From Hevea brasiliensis (lineage: Eukaryota > Streptophyta > Magnoliopsida > Malpighiales > Euphorbiaceae): a DNA stretch of 64,000 nucleotides. Within the stretch, counting starts at the first letter, position 1; each line of letters begins with the position of its first letter. The stretch is taken from the NCBI RefSeq assembly GCF_030052815.1, contig NC_079507.1, positions 65,303,144-65,367,143 of the forward strand, given 5' to 3'. The notes under the pieces were generated by a model that had not been told where the DNA came from, ran no database searches, and saw nothing but the letters and a program-made list of their open reading frames with translations. The position numbers were made by a program, and so were the translations under genes. Positions 11,047 through 22,870 of this stretch are shown piece by piece.

Positions 11047-12600
11047 CACTACAAGAATTGTTACTTTTAACGACCAATTTTAACAACTGAATTATTATTT
11101 CCTCGTTAATAATATATGAATAACGACCAATACTATAATTGGTTGTAATTATGTAAAATTTTAACAACCATTATAAAATTCCCTCGTTAAATAATAAAAT
11201 TTAGTCGTTATATATAGACTTTTTTTATTGATTTATTTTCTCAATTTTTGAAAGTCTTTTACGAGGAAAAATATTGCCCTTGTTGATTAATTATATATTT
11301 TCCTTTTAGGATTTGATTTCCCTCCAGCGGGATTTTTCTTTTGTCTCTAAGGTTTCCTAATTCCTTCCAATTAGTAACTTCCACACAAAACTGATTTCTC
11401 CCTAATGTTGCAGCCTTAACATACGTCTTTCATAGGGTTGTATAAGAGTAGAGTTAATCGGTCCTTAGGGTTCCATTCAAAATTGCGTGTTCCAGATTCT
11501 CGCAACCTAGATTTGAAAGCTTTCACCTGTTGCAAAGCGTGGATTTGGAAGGATTGTTGTGTGGGTGTGTCTTCAATAGGTATGTTTTACATTTACAATT
11601 CCCATTCCAATTGTTGAGTTCCTTTAATTTTGATGCTAAATTTGTTTAGCAAGTTTTGATTCAGACCATGTAATTGATTCTATTTTTGAGGGAAAAATTT
11701 CTCTTGCGTGTTCTAATGGAAGAACTTGATTTTATTTTGTGGTGTTCTTTCATCCATTCAGCTAGGCACTTTAATTATTTCCTGTTGTGATTTAGGTGAT
11801 ATGGAGATTCTTGGAGGCTTTTTATGCTCTTCTTGGTTGTTGGGTTTTGTTGGACTGTTCTGATTTACGTGTTAGTTTCTTCATCTGTTTGCTGTAAATT
11901 TTCTATCTTGATTGGTTGGAATTGTTCATTTGATGTTTGATAAGGATTGCTCCTAGATGTTAAGTCTTGGTTCTTGGTTGTATGTAAAGATTTAGGTTAT
12001 GATCACCTAGCACGTCAATTCTTAGGAAGGGTATATGGGGTTGTTAAGAGGAAAAGGGGGAGAATAGAAAAAAGGGGAGAAAGTGAAGAAGAAGGGGAAG
12101 ATAAAGAGAGAGACTGAGAAGGAGAGGGAGAGTTAGAAATTAAATTGAGTAATATTGGATGATTGAATTAAACATTTTAAATTTATTTGGTAGTAGCAAG
12201 GTAACTTCATATGAGAATTATATTAATTATTTACTGCAGGATCAACACTAGGATTCCACACTGTGTACCTCTAGCTGCTGGTTTCATTTGTGCTCTGCAT
12301 TATTAACTGCTCTTTTTAGCATTAAGGGCATGTGGTTTTAATCCCAATGATACTAGAGATTTTTGGCAGTGCCAATAAGGGATAAATCTGGTTTTGCATT
12401 TTGGGCAAGGACTAGTATTTACCTTGTAATAATATTGTTCTTTGTGTAAATCAGTTCAAATAATACATATCCTTGTTCTTTTAGATGCATAACCTTTTTC
12501 TCTTACCTAGAAATCTAAAATTCTGCTGCAATTTTCACATGCTGAGTTCTATAATATCAGTAAACTTGTAAACTAAAAATTACATGCTCATTACTGCAAG
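11047..12600 (+). other. CACTA 5' end and probable leader region
   Basis: Subterminal AACGAC/CGTTA motifs run to about 11210. Sequence around 11460-11580 looks like a transcribed leader, ending in a donor-like AATAGGTATG at about 11579. No coding exon is recognised up to 12600. Confidence 0.45.
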
Positions 12601-12787
12601 TGAATAAGCTTCAAAAGAAAATTTCAAGTGTTGAGATCAAATATGCTGGTAGCCTTCAATTTCTCATCCGTACCAGCTCTACCTTCTTTCTTGACCACAA
12701 CGACACCTGTAAGTTTATGTGGTTCAGCCTCTTCCAGCATTTGAACTACCATTCTCATTTAAATCCTAATCTAAGCCTGTTTTAAGC

Positions 12788-13130
12788 ATGGCTGAGCTGC
12801 TCCGTAAAATTTTCTGATCAGTACTGCTATTGGATGTCCAAATGTGTTTCACAGCTAGTTCATTGCCATTACCAAGGACAACTTTGTACACATTTCCTGA
12901 TCCTCCTTTACCGATCAAATTCTCCAATTTAATAGCATCAGTGACGTCTCTTTCACTAAAACTTAGTACTCTAAATGATTTCATATCCTAAGAACTCTGC
13001 TTCAATGGATGATCAAGATTCTTCAGTCTTAGCTTCGCGAATAATAACCAACCATCAGAAATGACCAAAACTAGCAGTCCGGCTGCTAAACAAGATATAA
13101 GTATGTTAAGGATCAGATCTGATAACAGAG
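12788..13130 (-). pseudogene. Captured LRR receptor-like kinase fragment (HAIKU2/RLK7-like)
   Basis: The minus strand encodes a membrane segment (LILNILISCLAAGLLVLVIS), a juxtamembrane part LRLKNLDHPLKQSS, a TAG in place of the conserved Trp, then DMKSFRVLSFSERDVTDAIK, the glycine-rich loop IGKGGSGNVYK and the lysine region NELAVKHIW. This is the end of the transmembrane part and the start of the kinase domain of an IKU2/RLK7-type LRR-XI receptor kinase. It stops abruptly after SSAML. No LRRs and no catalytic loop are present. It is best read as a gene piece carried by the CACTA element, already dead through the stop codon. Confidence 0.8.
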
Positions 13131-13140
13131 ATTGGAACTC

Positions 13141-14598
13141 AGAAAAGAGAAGAAAGATGAGAAGAGAAAAGAATTAGATGAGAAGAGAAAAGAATTAGAT
13201 GAGAAGAAAAAAGAATGAGATGGGAAGAGAATAGAGAAATGAGATGAGAAGAGAAGAGAACAGAGGTTTAAAGAAGAGAAGAGAGCATATTATTGAATTG
13301 AATCTTGAATGAATCCATACAGGTATGAGCTGACCCTTTATACACACAAGAAGAATCGCTCTCTAACAGATTCAGACATCCAAAACTAACTCTATCAAAC
13401 CAGAACTATTTTAGGAATTTCCCTCCAAAAGCAGTTACACTACTTTCCTAACATTCCTTCTCCTTTTACTATAATATGTAACAATACCCTCTGCAAGAGA
13501 ATCTTCTTGTCCTCAAGAAGAAGAGAACTTAAGAAATTGAGCTAGGACGAATGATTTGAACCCCCATGTAGCTTATTCCGCTGGAAATTATCCCACTTAA
13601 TAAGGCCCTGAAGAATTTGCAATTTATCCCTAGTAAATCAGTTGATGCAAAGAAAAGTATGACTGAATTATCACTGAACATTCCCTTCCCATGCAACAAT
13701 TTACATTAAGAACTGCATGCAGGCAGCAATTTAGATTGAGTGCCCAAATCATTGATTCCTTGCAATGTAACCACCTGCCCCGCATGCTAGAAAGTAATTC
13801 TTGATTGCTGAAAATCAAATAAAATGGAGTTAGATGTCCTCAACCAGTCAACTCCCAATATAATATCAAAACTCCACATGTCTAATAGCTTGAAGTCAAA
13901 TACAAAAGAGTGTTGCTGCATTCCCCATCTAAAGTTAGGACACATCTTTGCGCTAGAAATTTTCCTGTCTTGACTCCATCACACAAAGAATTGCAGGCCC
14001 TTCAATAATAGGTAACTTCACTCTTTTGCCACTCTTGCACCCAAGAAACTGGTACTACCACTATCTATTAATATCAACAATTCCTGTTCTTATGCTGCCC
14101 AATTATCCTTATAGTATGAACCCCATGATCGCCTTCCATAGCATGCACTTGTGAGCAACTTTTTCAGATACTGCAGTACTTCTCCTTCTATAACATCATG
14201 CCATTCCTCTTCCCCTCATCTATTCCTTGTTTTTGCATCCGAAATATCGAGGCATCATTCTCTTGCAATTGCGGGGCCATGAGAGTTTTTGTTTACATTG
14301 ATGGCCAGGAAAGAATTTCTCTCCACACGTAAAACAAGGTCCAGGTTGTCTAATGGTATTTGAATTAGTGTAATCGGTGGAAGTAAATTTAGTTGTAGGT
14401 TGGTTGTGTAAGACTGACTAGTGGTAGGTAAGGTTTTCTGCACAGAATTTGGTTGTTTTAAATTGGCATTCTAGTCTGTTATAGGGGGTTTAGGAGCATA
14501 AGGATAATTCTGAGTAGGTTGATTAGGTTTATAGGTAATAGGTACTGAAGATGAAAGGATATTAGATCTGAAATCACTTTGGTAGGGTCTAGAATAAG
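13141..14598 (-). repeat. Retrotransposon fragment, tandem copy 1
   Basis: First of three tandem copies (period about 1.4 kb) of a Ty3/gypsy deletion derivative on the minus strand. It opens with a GAGAAGA-rich tract (13141-13290), then LTR or 3' UTR-like sequence, a degraded protease region, and a zinc knuckle remnant near 14300. Many short indels against copy 3 disrupt the reading frame. Confidence 0.75.
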
Positions 14599-16004
14599 AA
14601 ATTAGATGAGAAGAAAAAAAGAATGAGATGGGAAGAGAATAGAGAAATGAGATGAGAAGAGAAGAGAAGAGAACAGAGGTTTAAAGAAGAGAAGAGAGCA
14701 TATTATTGAATTGAATCTTGAATGAATCCATACAGGTATGAGCTGACCCTTTATACACACAGCAGTAACTGCTCTCTAACAGATTCAGACATCCAAAACT
14801 AACTCTATCAAACCAGAACTATTTTAGGAATTTCCCTCCAAAAGCAGTTACACTACTTTCCTAACATTCCTTCTCCTTTTACTATAATATGTAACAATAC
14901 CCTCCACAAGAGAATCTTCTTATCCTCAAGAAGAAGAGAACTTAAGAAATTAAGCTAGGATGAATGATTTGAACCCCCATGTAGCTTCTTCCGCTGGAAA
15001 TTATCCCACTTAATAAGGCTCTGAAGAATTTGCAAATTATCCCTGGTAAATCAGTTGATGCAGCAAAAGTATGACCAGTGCTATTGAACATTCCCTTCCC
15101 ATGCAACAATTTACATTGAGAACTGGTACAGTGCAGCAATTTAGATTGAGTGCCCAAATCATTGATTCCTTGCAATGTAACCACCTGCCCCGCATGCTAG
15201 AAAGTAATTCTTGATTGCTGAAAATCAAATAAAATGGAGTTAGATGTCCTCAACCAGTCAACTCCCAATATAATATCAAAACTCCACATGTCTAATAGCT
15301 TGAAGTCAAATACAAAAGAGTGTTGCTGCATTCCCCATCTAAAGTTAGGACACATGCTGCTAGAAATTTTCTGTCTTCGCCATCACACAAAGAATTGCGT
15401 GCCCTTCAATAATAGGTAACTTCACTCTTTTGCCACTCTTGCACCCAAGAAACTGTTGGTACTACCACTATCTATTAATATCAACAATTCCTGTTCTTAT
15501 GCTGCCCAATTATCCTTATAGTATGAACCCCATGATTGCCTTCCATAGCATGCACCGACAGAGCAACTTTTGAGATCTGCAGTACTTCTCCTTCTATAAC
15601 ATCATGCCATTCCTCTTCCCCTCATCTATTCCTTGTTTTTGCATCCAAATATCGAGGCATCATTCTCTTGCAATTGCGGGGCCATGAGAGTTTTTGTTTA
15701 CATTGATGGCCGGAAAGAATTTCTCTCCACACGTAAAACAAGGTCTGGGTTGTCTAATGGTATTTGAATTAGTGTAATCGGTGGAAGTAAATTTAGTTGT
15801 AGGTTGGTTGACAGAAGACTGACTAGTGGTAGGTAAGGTTTTCTGCACAGAATTTGGTTGTTTTAAATTGGCATTCTAGTCTGTTATAGGGGGTTTAGGA
15901 GCATAAGGATAATTCTGAGTAGGTTGATTAGGTTTATAGGTAATAGGTACTGAAGATGAAAGGATATTAGATCTGAAATCACTTTGGTAGGGTCTAGAAT
16001 AAGA
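14599..16004 (-). repeat. Retrotransposon fragment, tandem copy 2
   Basis: Second copy, same layout. The zinc knuckle remnant is partly readable at about 15735 (PCFTCGEKF). The protease region is interrupted by short indels at CTG/CAG sites. Confidence 0.75.
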
Positions 16005-17027
16005 AATTAGATGAGAAGAAAAAAGAATGAGATGGGAAGAGAATAGAGAAATGAGATGAGAAGAGAAGAGAACAGAGGTTTAAAGAAGAGAAGAGAGCAT
16101 ATTATTGAATTTAATCTTGAATGAATCCATACAGGTATGAGCTGACCCTTTATACACACAAAGAATAATCGCTCTCTAATGATTCAGACATCCAAAACTA
16201 ACTCTATCAAACCTGAACTATTTTAGGAATTTCCCTCCAAAAGCAGTTACACTACTTTCCTAACATTCCTTCTCCTTTTACTATAATATGTAACAATACC
16301 CTCCGCAAGAGAATCTTCTTGTCCAAGAGAACTTAAGAAATTGAGCTAGGACGAATGATTTGAACCCCCATGTAGCTTCTTCCGCTGGAAATTATCCCAC
16401 TTAATAAGGCCCTGAAGAATTTGCAAATTATCCCTGGTAAATCAGTTGATGCAGCAAAAGTATGACCAGACTATGCTGAACATTCCTTCCCATGCAACAA
16501 TTTACATTGAGAACTCGTGCAAGGCAGCAATTTAGATTGAGTGCCCAAATCATTGATTCCTTGCAATGTAACCACCTGCCCCGCATGCTAGAAAGTAATT
16601 CTTGATTGCTGAAAATCAAATAAAATGGAGTTAGATGTCCTCAACCAGTCAACTCCCAATATAATATCAAAACTCCACATGTCTAATAGCTTGAAGTCAA
16701 ATACAAAAGAGTGTTGCTGCATTCCCCATCTAAAGTTAGGACACATGCTGCTGCTAGAAATTTTCCTGTCATCAGCTAATGTCACAGCAATTGCAGGCCC
16801 TTCAATAATAGGTAACTTAAGCTCTTTTGCCACTCTTGCACCCAAGAAACTGTTGGTACTACCACTATCTGTTAATATCAACAATTCCCTGTTCTTATGC
16901 TGCCCAATTATCCTTATAGTATGAACCCCATGACTGCCTTCCATAGCATGCACTGACAGAGCAACTTTTTCAGATACAGCAGGTACTTCTCCTTCTATAG
17001 TGCGTGACCCAAACATTTGTCCAATAA
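16005..17027 (-). repeat. Retrotransposon fragment, tandem copy 3 (truncated, best preserved)
   Basis: Third copy, ending at about 17027 where the CACTA transposase exon begins. It keeps an open protease segment (17016-16588) with the aspartic protease motif LTDSGSTNSFLG and the flap-side ILGVDWL, typical of Ty3/gypsy RVP_2 proteases. Confidence 0.8.
16588..17016 (-). pseudogene. Ty3/gypsy aspartic protease fragment
   Basis: 142 open codons containing ILTDSGSTNSF (the catalytic Asp in D-S-G) and FDIILGVDWL. Retroviral-type protease that would cleave a Gag-Pol precursor. It has no intact gag before it or RT after it, so it is a relic inside the CACTA element. Confidence 0.82.
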
Positions 17028-17029
17028 GA

Positions 17030-18150
17030 GTGCACTCATGGAAGCAAATTGGAGAAGATGCAAAAGATCATATGTGGGATTCAGTCAAGGTACCTTTACT
17101 TTTAATAAAACATTAGATTAATTTAATTTGCATTTATTTATTCATTCTTTTTTTTTATAGGAGAAATTTAGAAATTTTGACATTGAGCTATATCAAGAAA
17201 AGACTTTAGAGCATATGAATCGTTTGTGGAATAATTGGAGAGGGGATTTGAAACGCCACAATATAAAGCCTTGTGGTTCTTTTCCAGAGATGTTGAAAAA
17301 TGTTCCTCAAGGGATGCATCAAGAAGATTGGGAGTGGTTAGTTAAGAACCATTTTTGCACTAGAAAATTTAAGGTATAACATTTTATTTTACTAATATTA
17401 AAAATTATGTAAATTAAATATAAGTATTTTTATCTTCAGTTTTATTATTTTTTAAAAGGGTTAACATATTGTTTTTAAATACTTTTTTTAATGTAGGAAA
17501 CAAGTGTTCGAAACTCTGAAAATAGGAAAAATTTAACTATGCTTCATCGTACTGGTAGCAAACCTTACAGACAAATTATCTATGATTTGGTAATATTAGT
17601 GAAATTTTTTCATGTTTTTGCATTTTGGAGATTAAATATATTATGCTATTGTGTAACAATATTGTATTTTGTAAAGGGAGGCAAGGATGGCAATCCACCA
17701 GATATTGGAACTATATTCTTTGAAACTCATAAGAAGGGTGCAAATTTGGTTGACTCTAATATTCAAGAGAAATATGTATGTTATATTACTTTTATTGCAA
17801 ATCTGTTTCTTTTTATAAATTATTATATTTGCGTTATTGATTAATCATAATTATTATAGGATTAAATACGTGATGTCATCCAATCCAACCCTTCTTTGTC
17901 TCATATGGAAGTAGTAGAACAATGTTTTGAAACACGACATCGTGATCAAGTTATTGGTTATGGGGGTGGAATAAAGGCAAAAGAAGTTAAGAAATCTCAT
18001 TCCAATGTTGGCCTTCAAGAGGAGAATCGATTACTTAAGGATCGTTTGTCTGAAGTAGAAACTAGGATGAAACACCTGGAGGACTTATTATTGAGCCAAT
18101 ACTCTAATGCTCCATCTAGAACTCCGCTATCTACAGATCAATCTACATGA
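17030..18150 (+). pseudogene. CACTA-associated Transposase_24-type gene (3' exons, broken)
   Basis: Five segments with good GT-AG borders: about 17030-17089, 17161-17373, 17497-17589, 17677-17775 and 17860-18150. Joined, they read WKQIGEDAKDHMWDSVK, then EKFRNFDIELYQEKTLEHMN, KNVPQGMHQEDWEWLVKNHF, NRKNLTMLHRTGSKPY and GGKDGNPPDIGTIFFETHKK. The last exon has SHMEVVEQCFETRH and a coiled coil (LLKDRLSEVETRMKHLEDLL). This fits the Ptta/En/Spm transposase family (PF03004), the TNPA-like DNA-binding partner of CACTA elements. The last exon starts GAT TAA in the expected frame, an in-frame stop at 17863, and the 5' exons are missing, replaced by the retrotransposon copies. Confidence 0.78.
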
Positions 18151-19484
18151 TTGTGATAAGGTAAATTATCTTCTTTTTCATCTACTATATTCTTTATATT
18201 GTTTTTAATATAGCTCATATTTTAAGTTGTACATTTATAAATGGAAATATAATATTCACTATTATATATTTATTGAAGATAAATGCATATAATTTAATTA
18301 AAGAGCACGGAAATTGGATTGGAAGTTGATGAATATTTTTGAATTTATGTTTTATGCAAGTTGTAAATTTGAATTATTTATTTGAAATTTTGAAAATGTT
18401 CAAAATACAAATGGAATTTTGTCAAATTTTTTATTTGATGTTTATACTTAAACTATTTAGAAATAAAATATTAACAAATTTTAAGTTAAATGTGAAACTC
18501 ATTTCAAGCTATTAGTGGATTTCATAGTTGTTGCAATCTAATTATATTTTTATATTTTGGTGCAGATGTGATTAGGCAAATAGTGAAAGCATTGAAGTAA
18601 CTTTTTTGGGTGAAGGTGTTCAAAAGTAACTTGGAAGATATTGTTGAATTTTATTGCAGCCTTCACGTATTTATAGTTTCCTTATTGACATAAACAAATT
18701 AAGTGTAAATAATTAATATTAAACCGACATTTGAGACGGTTATGACATTTTTCATATTGATGTATGAATGTTTTTTTACTTATGAAGCATATTATTTATT
18801 ATTATTAATTGCTTATTAAATTTTTTAGAGTTTTAAAAGTTAACACAATTAAATCATCATCATTAATGATGATTTTTGTATTCATATTGATTGTTAATCA
18901 CCTTTTTTTGTTATTGTTAATATGTTTTTACAATTATTTTTATAGTTGTTAATCATTTTTAACGACCATTTTGCATCGTTGTTATTAATTTTTAATGTTC
19001 ATCCTCAATTATTTTCAACGACTAGTTTTTACTATCGTTAGTAGTTTTTAACGATCATCATTTGCTCTCGTTAATCCTTTTTAACGACATTTTTTTTAAT
19101 TGTTAATAACCATTAACGAGCATTATTTGCTGTTGTTAATATTTTTTAACGACTAATTTTTTCATCGTTAATAGTTTTTAGAGGCCGTTACATTGTAAAA
19201 TAACGATCTTTTAATTTAAATTTGATGACCATTTTCTCCGTCGTTAATAACATTCGCGACGGCTAAAATAGTCGTTAATACTATAATTTTAACGATCGCT
19301 TATTGTGTCATCGTTATTAGTATCAACGACGAGTTATATAAAGTCCTCGTTAAACTTTTTAACGATGGAGCCTATAACGACAACTTAACGACCAACTTTT
19401 GTGGTTGTTAATTATTAGTAACGACCACTTTTTAACTTTTAACGATGAATTTTTCTCTCGTTAAATATTAATTTTCTTGTAGTG
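18151..19484 (+). other. CACTA 3' non-coding and subterminal repeat region
   Basis: AT-rich sequence to about 18940, then dense AACGAC/GTCGTT and AACGA-T motifs in both orientations up to the terminal inverted repeat. No gene. Confidence 0.75.
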
Positions 19485-19727
19485 TCAAAATCAATGAGGG
19501 AGGTGGCTAACTAGCTATATGAGCACTCATCTAATCTCAACCTCCACTGGCAAGTCAGAGAGGGAGAAAAAATAATCGATCTCAATCCCGTAAATGGAGG
19601 AGGAATAATATAGTACTGTCATGCTAAGTGTGAATCCGAAATCAATTTAAAACAAATTATTCAAATATTTCATGCAAATCATAAATCTATTTTCAATTCC
19701 ATTTTCCATACATAAAGGGGCAACACC
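19485..19727 (-). mobile_element. Old truncated LTR, piece 2
   Basis: Sequence between the CACTA element (after its TCA duplication) and the Tat element (ending with its ACACC duplication). It continues piece 1 across the CACTA element and piece 3 across the Tat element. Confidence 0.7.
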
Positions 19728-20371
19728 TGTCGACACCATATTTTGGCCGATCCCCAAAATCAACAAGACTTTGAAACCGATCCCCAGCACTAGGTCTCCC
19801 TGGGCCAGCCAATGACATTTCCGACTTCTCTTCATTTTTTTTTACCAGATGACCATATTTCCGAACTCTCCTTAAAAGGAATTGAATCAATGCTAAGTCC
19901 TAACATTCGTTAAAGCCCTGCCGATCTCTCAAATCATTTACCGATCTCTCAAACCCGCTGTCGAATTTCCGGACCCGTCGGGTATATCCCTGATCTCTGT
20001 TGATAAATGAAGTGAACTAGCACTAGATCTTTTCTTGCCAGTTTTAGTGCCGATCTCCTTTTCGGTAGATTAAGAGCTAAGGTTTTGGTTCGGTTTAACG
20101 AGGGTTCCGATCTTAAGTTTTCAAGTTAAATTTTCAATTTTAATCAAGTCCCGTTCAGCATTTCTTCCCCACCGATCTAATGCTTATTGTGCTTTCCGAT
20201 CTCTTATACTTAGATTAATAATTGCATTTTTGTCTTGCTGTGCTCATACAATCAAATACTCAGACAAATAATGGTTTAAAATTTTCCGATCACAACCCTT
20301 CATCGAACAAAGAGGCATTCCATTTCATTTCATAATTTGTACAAGTTATTGGTGGGGATCACCCCACTGAT

Positions 20372-22202
20372 TTATGCCTCTCTCTCTCTCTCACCCTCGG
20401 CTTCCTCCCCACTGTCCTCATCGTCGCCCTTAGGAGCCAGGTCGGCCATCCAGGAGAAGTCCTCTTCAGGGTAGCGCTTCTAGAGTTCGGCCAAGAGGTC
20501 CTTGTGAGCATTCACATAGGCTCCGGCTATCCCTGTCACCATCTCTTCATCCTTCTCTTTAAGCTCCTCGTCTTTCTCCTTGAGTTCCTCTATAAGTTGA
20601 GCGACCTGAGCGGCTTCGTTGGCGTGAAGCGCCTGGACTTCCCCAAGAGCACGGTCCCTCTCAGCCAAAATATGATTCTGTTCGGCCAGCCTGTCTTCAT
20701 GGAACTTTGCCCGTCCCTCGACTTGAGATATATAATCCCGAGCGGATGAGAGTTGGGATCGGAGGGAAGCCAATTCCTGATTTTTCTTCCCGATCTCCTT
20801 ACCCAGACGCTGGACCTTTTCCCAAACCATGGTCTGATTCACCAGGCATTCCACATTCAGACTCATGGAGTTAGTCAAGATGTCATCAAGGCTGCTTGAG
20901 GATAGCCTGTCCCGATCCTCCTGAAGAAAGATGGAAGACCCCAAGACTTGGGCAAAACTGGGGTTCTCCCGTACAGTCCGGTTATTCTTCAAAGACTCCA
21001 TTAACTTCTGGGCGCCACGAGAGGAGGTCCTCCCAGAAGATTGAGAAGGCCCCCTTTCCGTGCTTGGGACAACTGAAAGAGTCGGAGGCTGCTCTTCCGA
21101 TCTAGGAGGAGATCGTGCGGCTTGATGGTCGGCAGATCCGAAGGTGGAGGCGGGTCTCCTTGTACTTCCCAGTTCACGACCGGTGTTGAAGCATTTCGAC
21201 GCTTCATCTCCTTTATCTTAGGAGATCTCCCTTTCCTTCTTCCGCTTCCTAGAACCCTCACCACCCGCCATACTGCACAAAGAAAAGGTTAGTGAGATCG
21301 CTAAGGTCGTGAGAAGCGAGATATAGAAAATACCAATGCCGAGGTCGAGCGGAAGTTCGCGGTCTTGGCGGTGAGCAATTGAATAGTCCAATGGTGCGGC
21401 TCGGCGATCCACGCATCCAAATAAGAATACTTTTGAGTGGCGGCGACTCTTGAGATCCATCACTATTAAACTTTCCTCGACTCGAGGGTAATGTGCCTCG
21501 GAAGCAAGGGCCCTGGTACCACCAGCTCTGAGGAAGTCCTCAGCGGCTTCGGATCTTTGCTCCTCGAGAATGAAGAAAGCGGTTCTTCCAATTCTTAAGG
21601 GATGAGGGCAAATCGGAAAAGAGCCATAATGAGGCTTCGCTGAAAGAACCGATGTTCGTCATCCTTTGGCGAGTTAGTGCATGCGGCTCGGCGAACACCT
21701 TAGCCGTAGGTCTGATTCCCTTAGCTCGGCATAGACCTCGGAAGGCTACCAAGATCCGCCACGAGTTGGGGTGAATTTGAACAATGCATGCTCGGTAAAG
21801 TTTTAGGACCTCCTTATAGAAATCGTCTAGAGGGAACCTCAGACCGGCCTTTAACTGTTCCTCGTACACCATAACCATGTCATTCTCTTCAAAGGAGTGA
21901 TCGACACGAAGATCGCCGTGGCACTTGATTAGCTCGTACGAATCAGGCCGAATGTTATATTCTTGGCTAAATGATTGCAGATCGGATTCTCGAAGAACCG
22001 AAGGTAGCTCGTCTATAGGGAGAGTCTCTCTCCCTGAAGAAGGTGCGAGCCTTGATGGTATGACCCGCCCCCGAGTTAGAGCGGAGGCCCTGGGAGGTTC
22101 TTGTTGAACGCTTGGCCCGACTGCCTCTTCTTCATCAGACGATGACCACGAAAACTGAATCGAAGGAGGGCTCGCCGCTCTCTGACCTTCAGCACCGCTC
22201 AT
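20372..22202 (-). CDS. Antisense gene inside the Tat 5' LTR (Transposase_28-like domain plus coiled coil)
   Basis: The ATG at 22202 (MSGAEGQRAAS) follows a TATA box at 22368-22361 by about 160 bp. Exon 1 (22202-21334) has an acidic Ser-rich start (SWSSSDEEEA) and a domain with VYEEQLKAGLRFPLDDFYKE, HPNSWRILVAFRGLCRAKGI, resembling PF04195, named putative gypsy-type transposon (Transposase_28). A 61 bp intron (21333-21273, GTATTT...TGCAG) precedes exon 2, which has a Lys/Arg-rich start, a long coiled coil (EKVQRLGKEIGKKNQELASL, LIEELKEKDEELKEKDEEM) and an acidic tail with DDEDSGEEAEG ending in TAA at 20372. Frame changes in exon 2 and near 21590, and a TAG at 20480, break this copy. Function unknown; extra antisense ORFs are known in Tat-lineage elements. 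An upstream ATG at 22340 is too close to the TATA box to be preferred. Confidence 0.72.
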
Positions 22203-22360
22203 TTTCAAAAGAAACAAAGAATTTAAATTAAAAAGAGGATCAAAGCCCTTACCGGAGTCTGATCGGCGTCGGAAGAACTTGAGAAAACGAGAGAGCTTCG
22301 AAGTTGTGAGCAGGGGATTGAAAATGGAATGAGAGAACAACTGGCTAACCCTCCCACCCC

Positions 22361-22368
22361 TATTTATA
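22361..22368 (-). promoter_or_regulatory. TATA box of the antisense LTR gene (5' LTR)
   Basis: TATAAATA followed by GGGG on the minus strand, 159 bp upstream of the antisense ATG. The match to a plant TATA box is perfect, and it is kept in the other LTR. Confidence 0.7.
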
Positions 22369-22639
22369 CTAGTCCGAGCATTTAATGCTCGCGAGGTTCT
22401 AGGCAGCGCATCGATTGGTGGGACTCGACAGCTGTTCTGACACTTCTCTCAAATATCCGAATGTTCAGAGATCGGTTAATTGGAGATCGGCATAATAAGT
22501 TAAATATTTTGAATAAAGGATCAGTTAAGTGTCATTCAGGTAAAGAACCAGATCGGATAACCACATTAGAGATCGAAAAAATAATCAATGCAAAAATAAT
22601 AAGATGATAACCGATAAAATAAAGTCTTTATTTTCAAAA

Positions 22640-22870
22640 GATCGGATTACATCATTTGGGCAATCTCTAGGGATCGGATTACACTAACATTGGATCACAT
22701 CATTTCTGTGATCTCTAGAGATCGGATTGCATTGAAAATAAAATACATCATTTGGGCGATCTCTAGGGATCGGACTACAATAAAGGTCTAACTACATCAT
22801 TTGGGCGATCTCTAGAGATCTGATTACATTTTAGGATTACATCATTTGGGCGATCTCTAGAGACCGGTGG
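22640..22870. repeat. Short GATC-palindrome repeats in the Tat 5' LTR
   Basis: Five to six copies of CATCATTTGGGCGATCTCTA followed by GAGATCGG; each contains the palindrome GATCTCTAGAGATC or a near form. They sit in U3 between the two TATA boxes, a possible regulatory repeat. The 3' LTR copy (about 40570-40790) lacks a short piece. Confidence 0.75.

Larger units (their letters stand above)
11047..19484 (+). mobile_element. CACTA (En/Spm) DNA transposon, 8.4 kb, non-autonomous
   Basis: Perfect 11-base terminal inverted repeats (CACTACAAGAA at 11047, TTCTTGTAGTG ending 19484) are flanked by a 3-base duplication TCA (11044-11046 and 19485-19487). Both ends hold many copies of AACGAC/GTCGTT-like subterminal motifs, densest at 18950-19480; in CACTA elements such motifs bind the TNPA-like protein. 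Inside are a broken Transposase_24-type gene (17030-18150), a captured receptor kinase fragment (12788-13130) and three tandem copies of a retrotransposon fragment (13141-17027). I found no match to the larger TNP2-type transposase, so it could move only with help in trans. Confidence 0.92.

Noticed and set aside
12766..13137. The kinase fragment as an independent receptor kinase gene
   Set aside because: No LRRs, no catalytic loop, an internal stop, abrupt ends, and position inside the CACTA element.
19710..19727. AAAGGGGCAACACC before the Tat 5' LTR as a second polypurine tract, implying a tandem element
   Set aside because: ACACC is duplicated on the far side (43772-43776) and the flanks join into continuous old LTR, so the likeness to the real tract (AAAGAGGGGCAGC) is chance.
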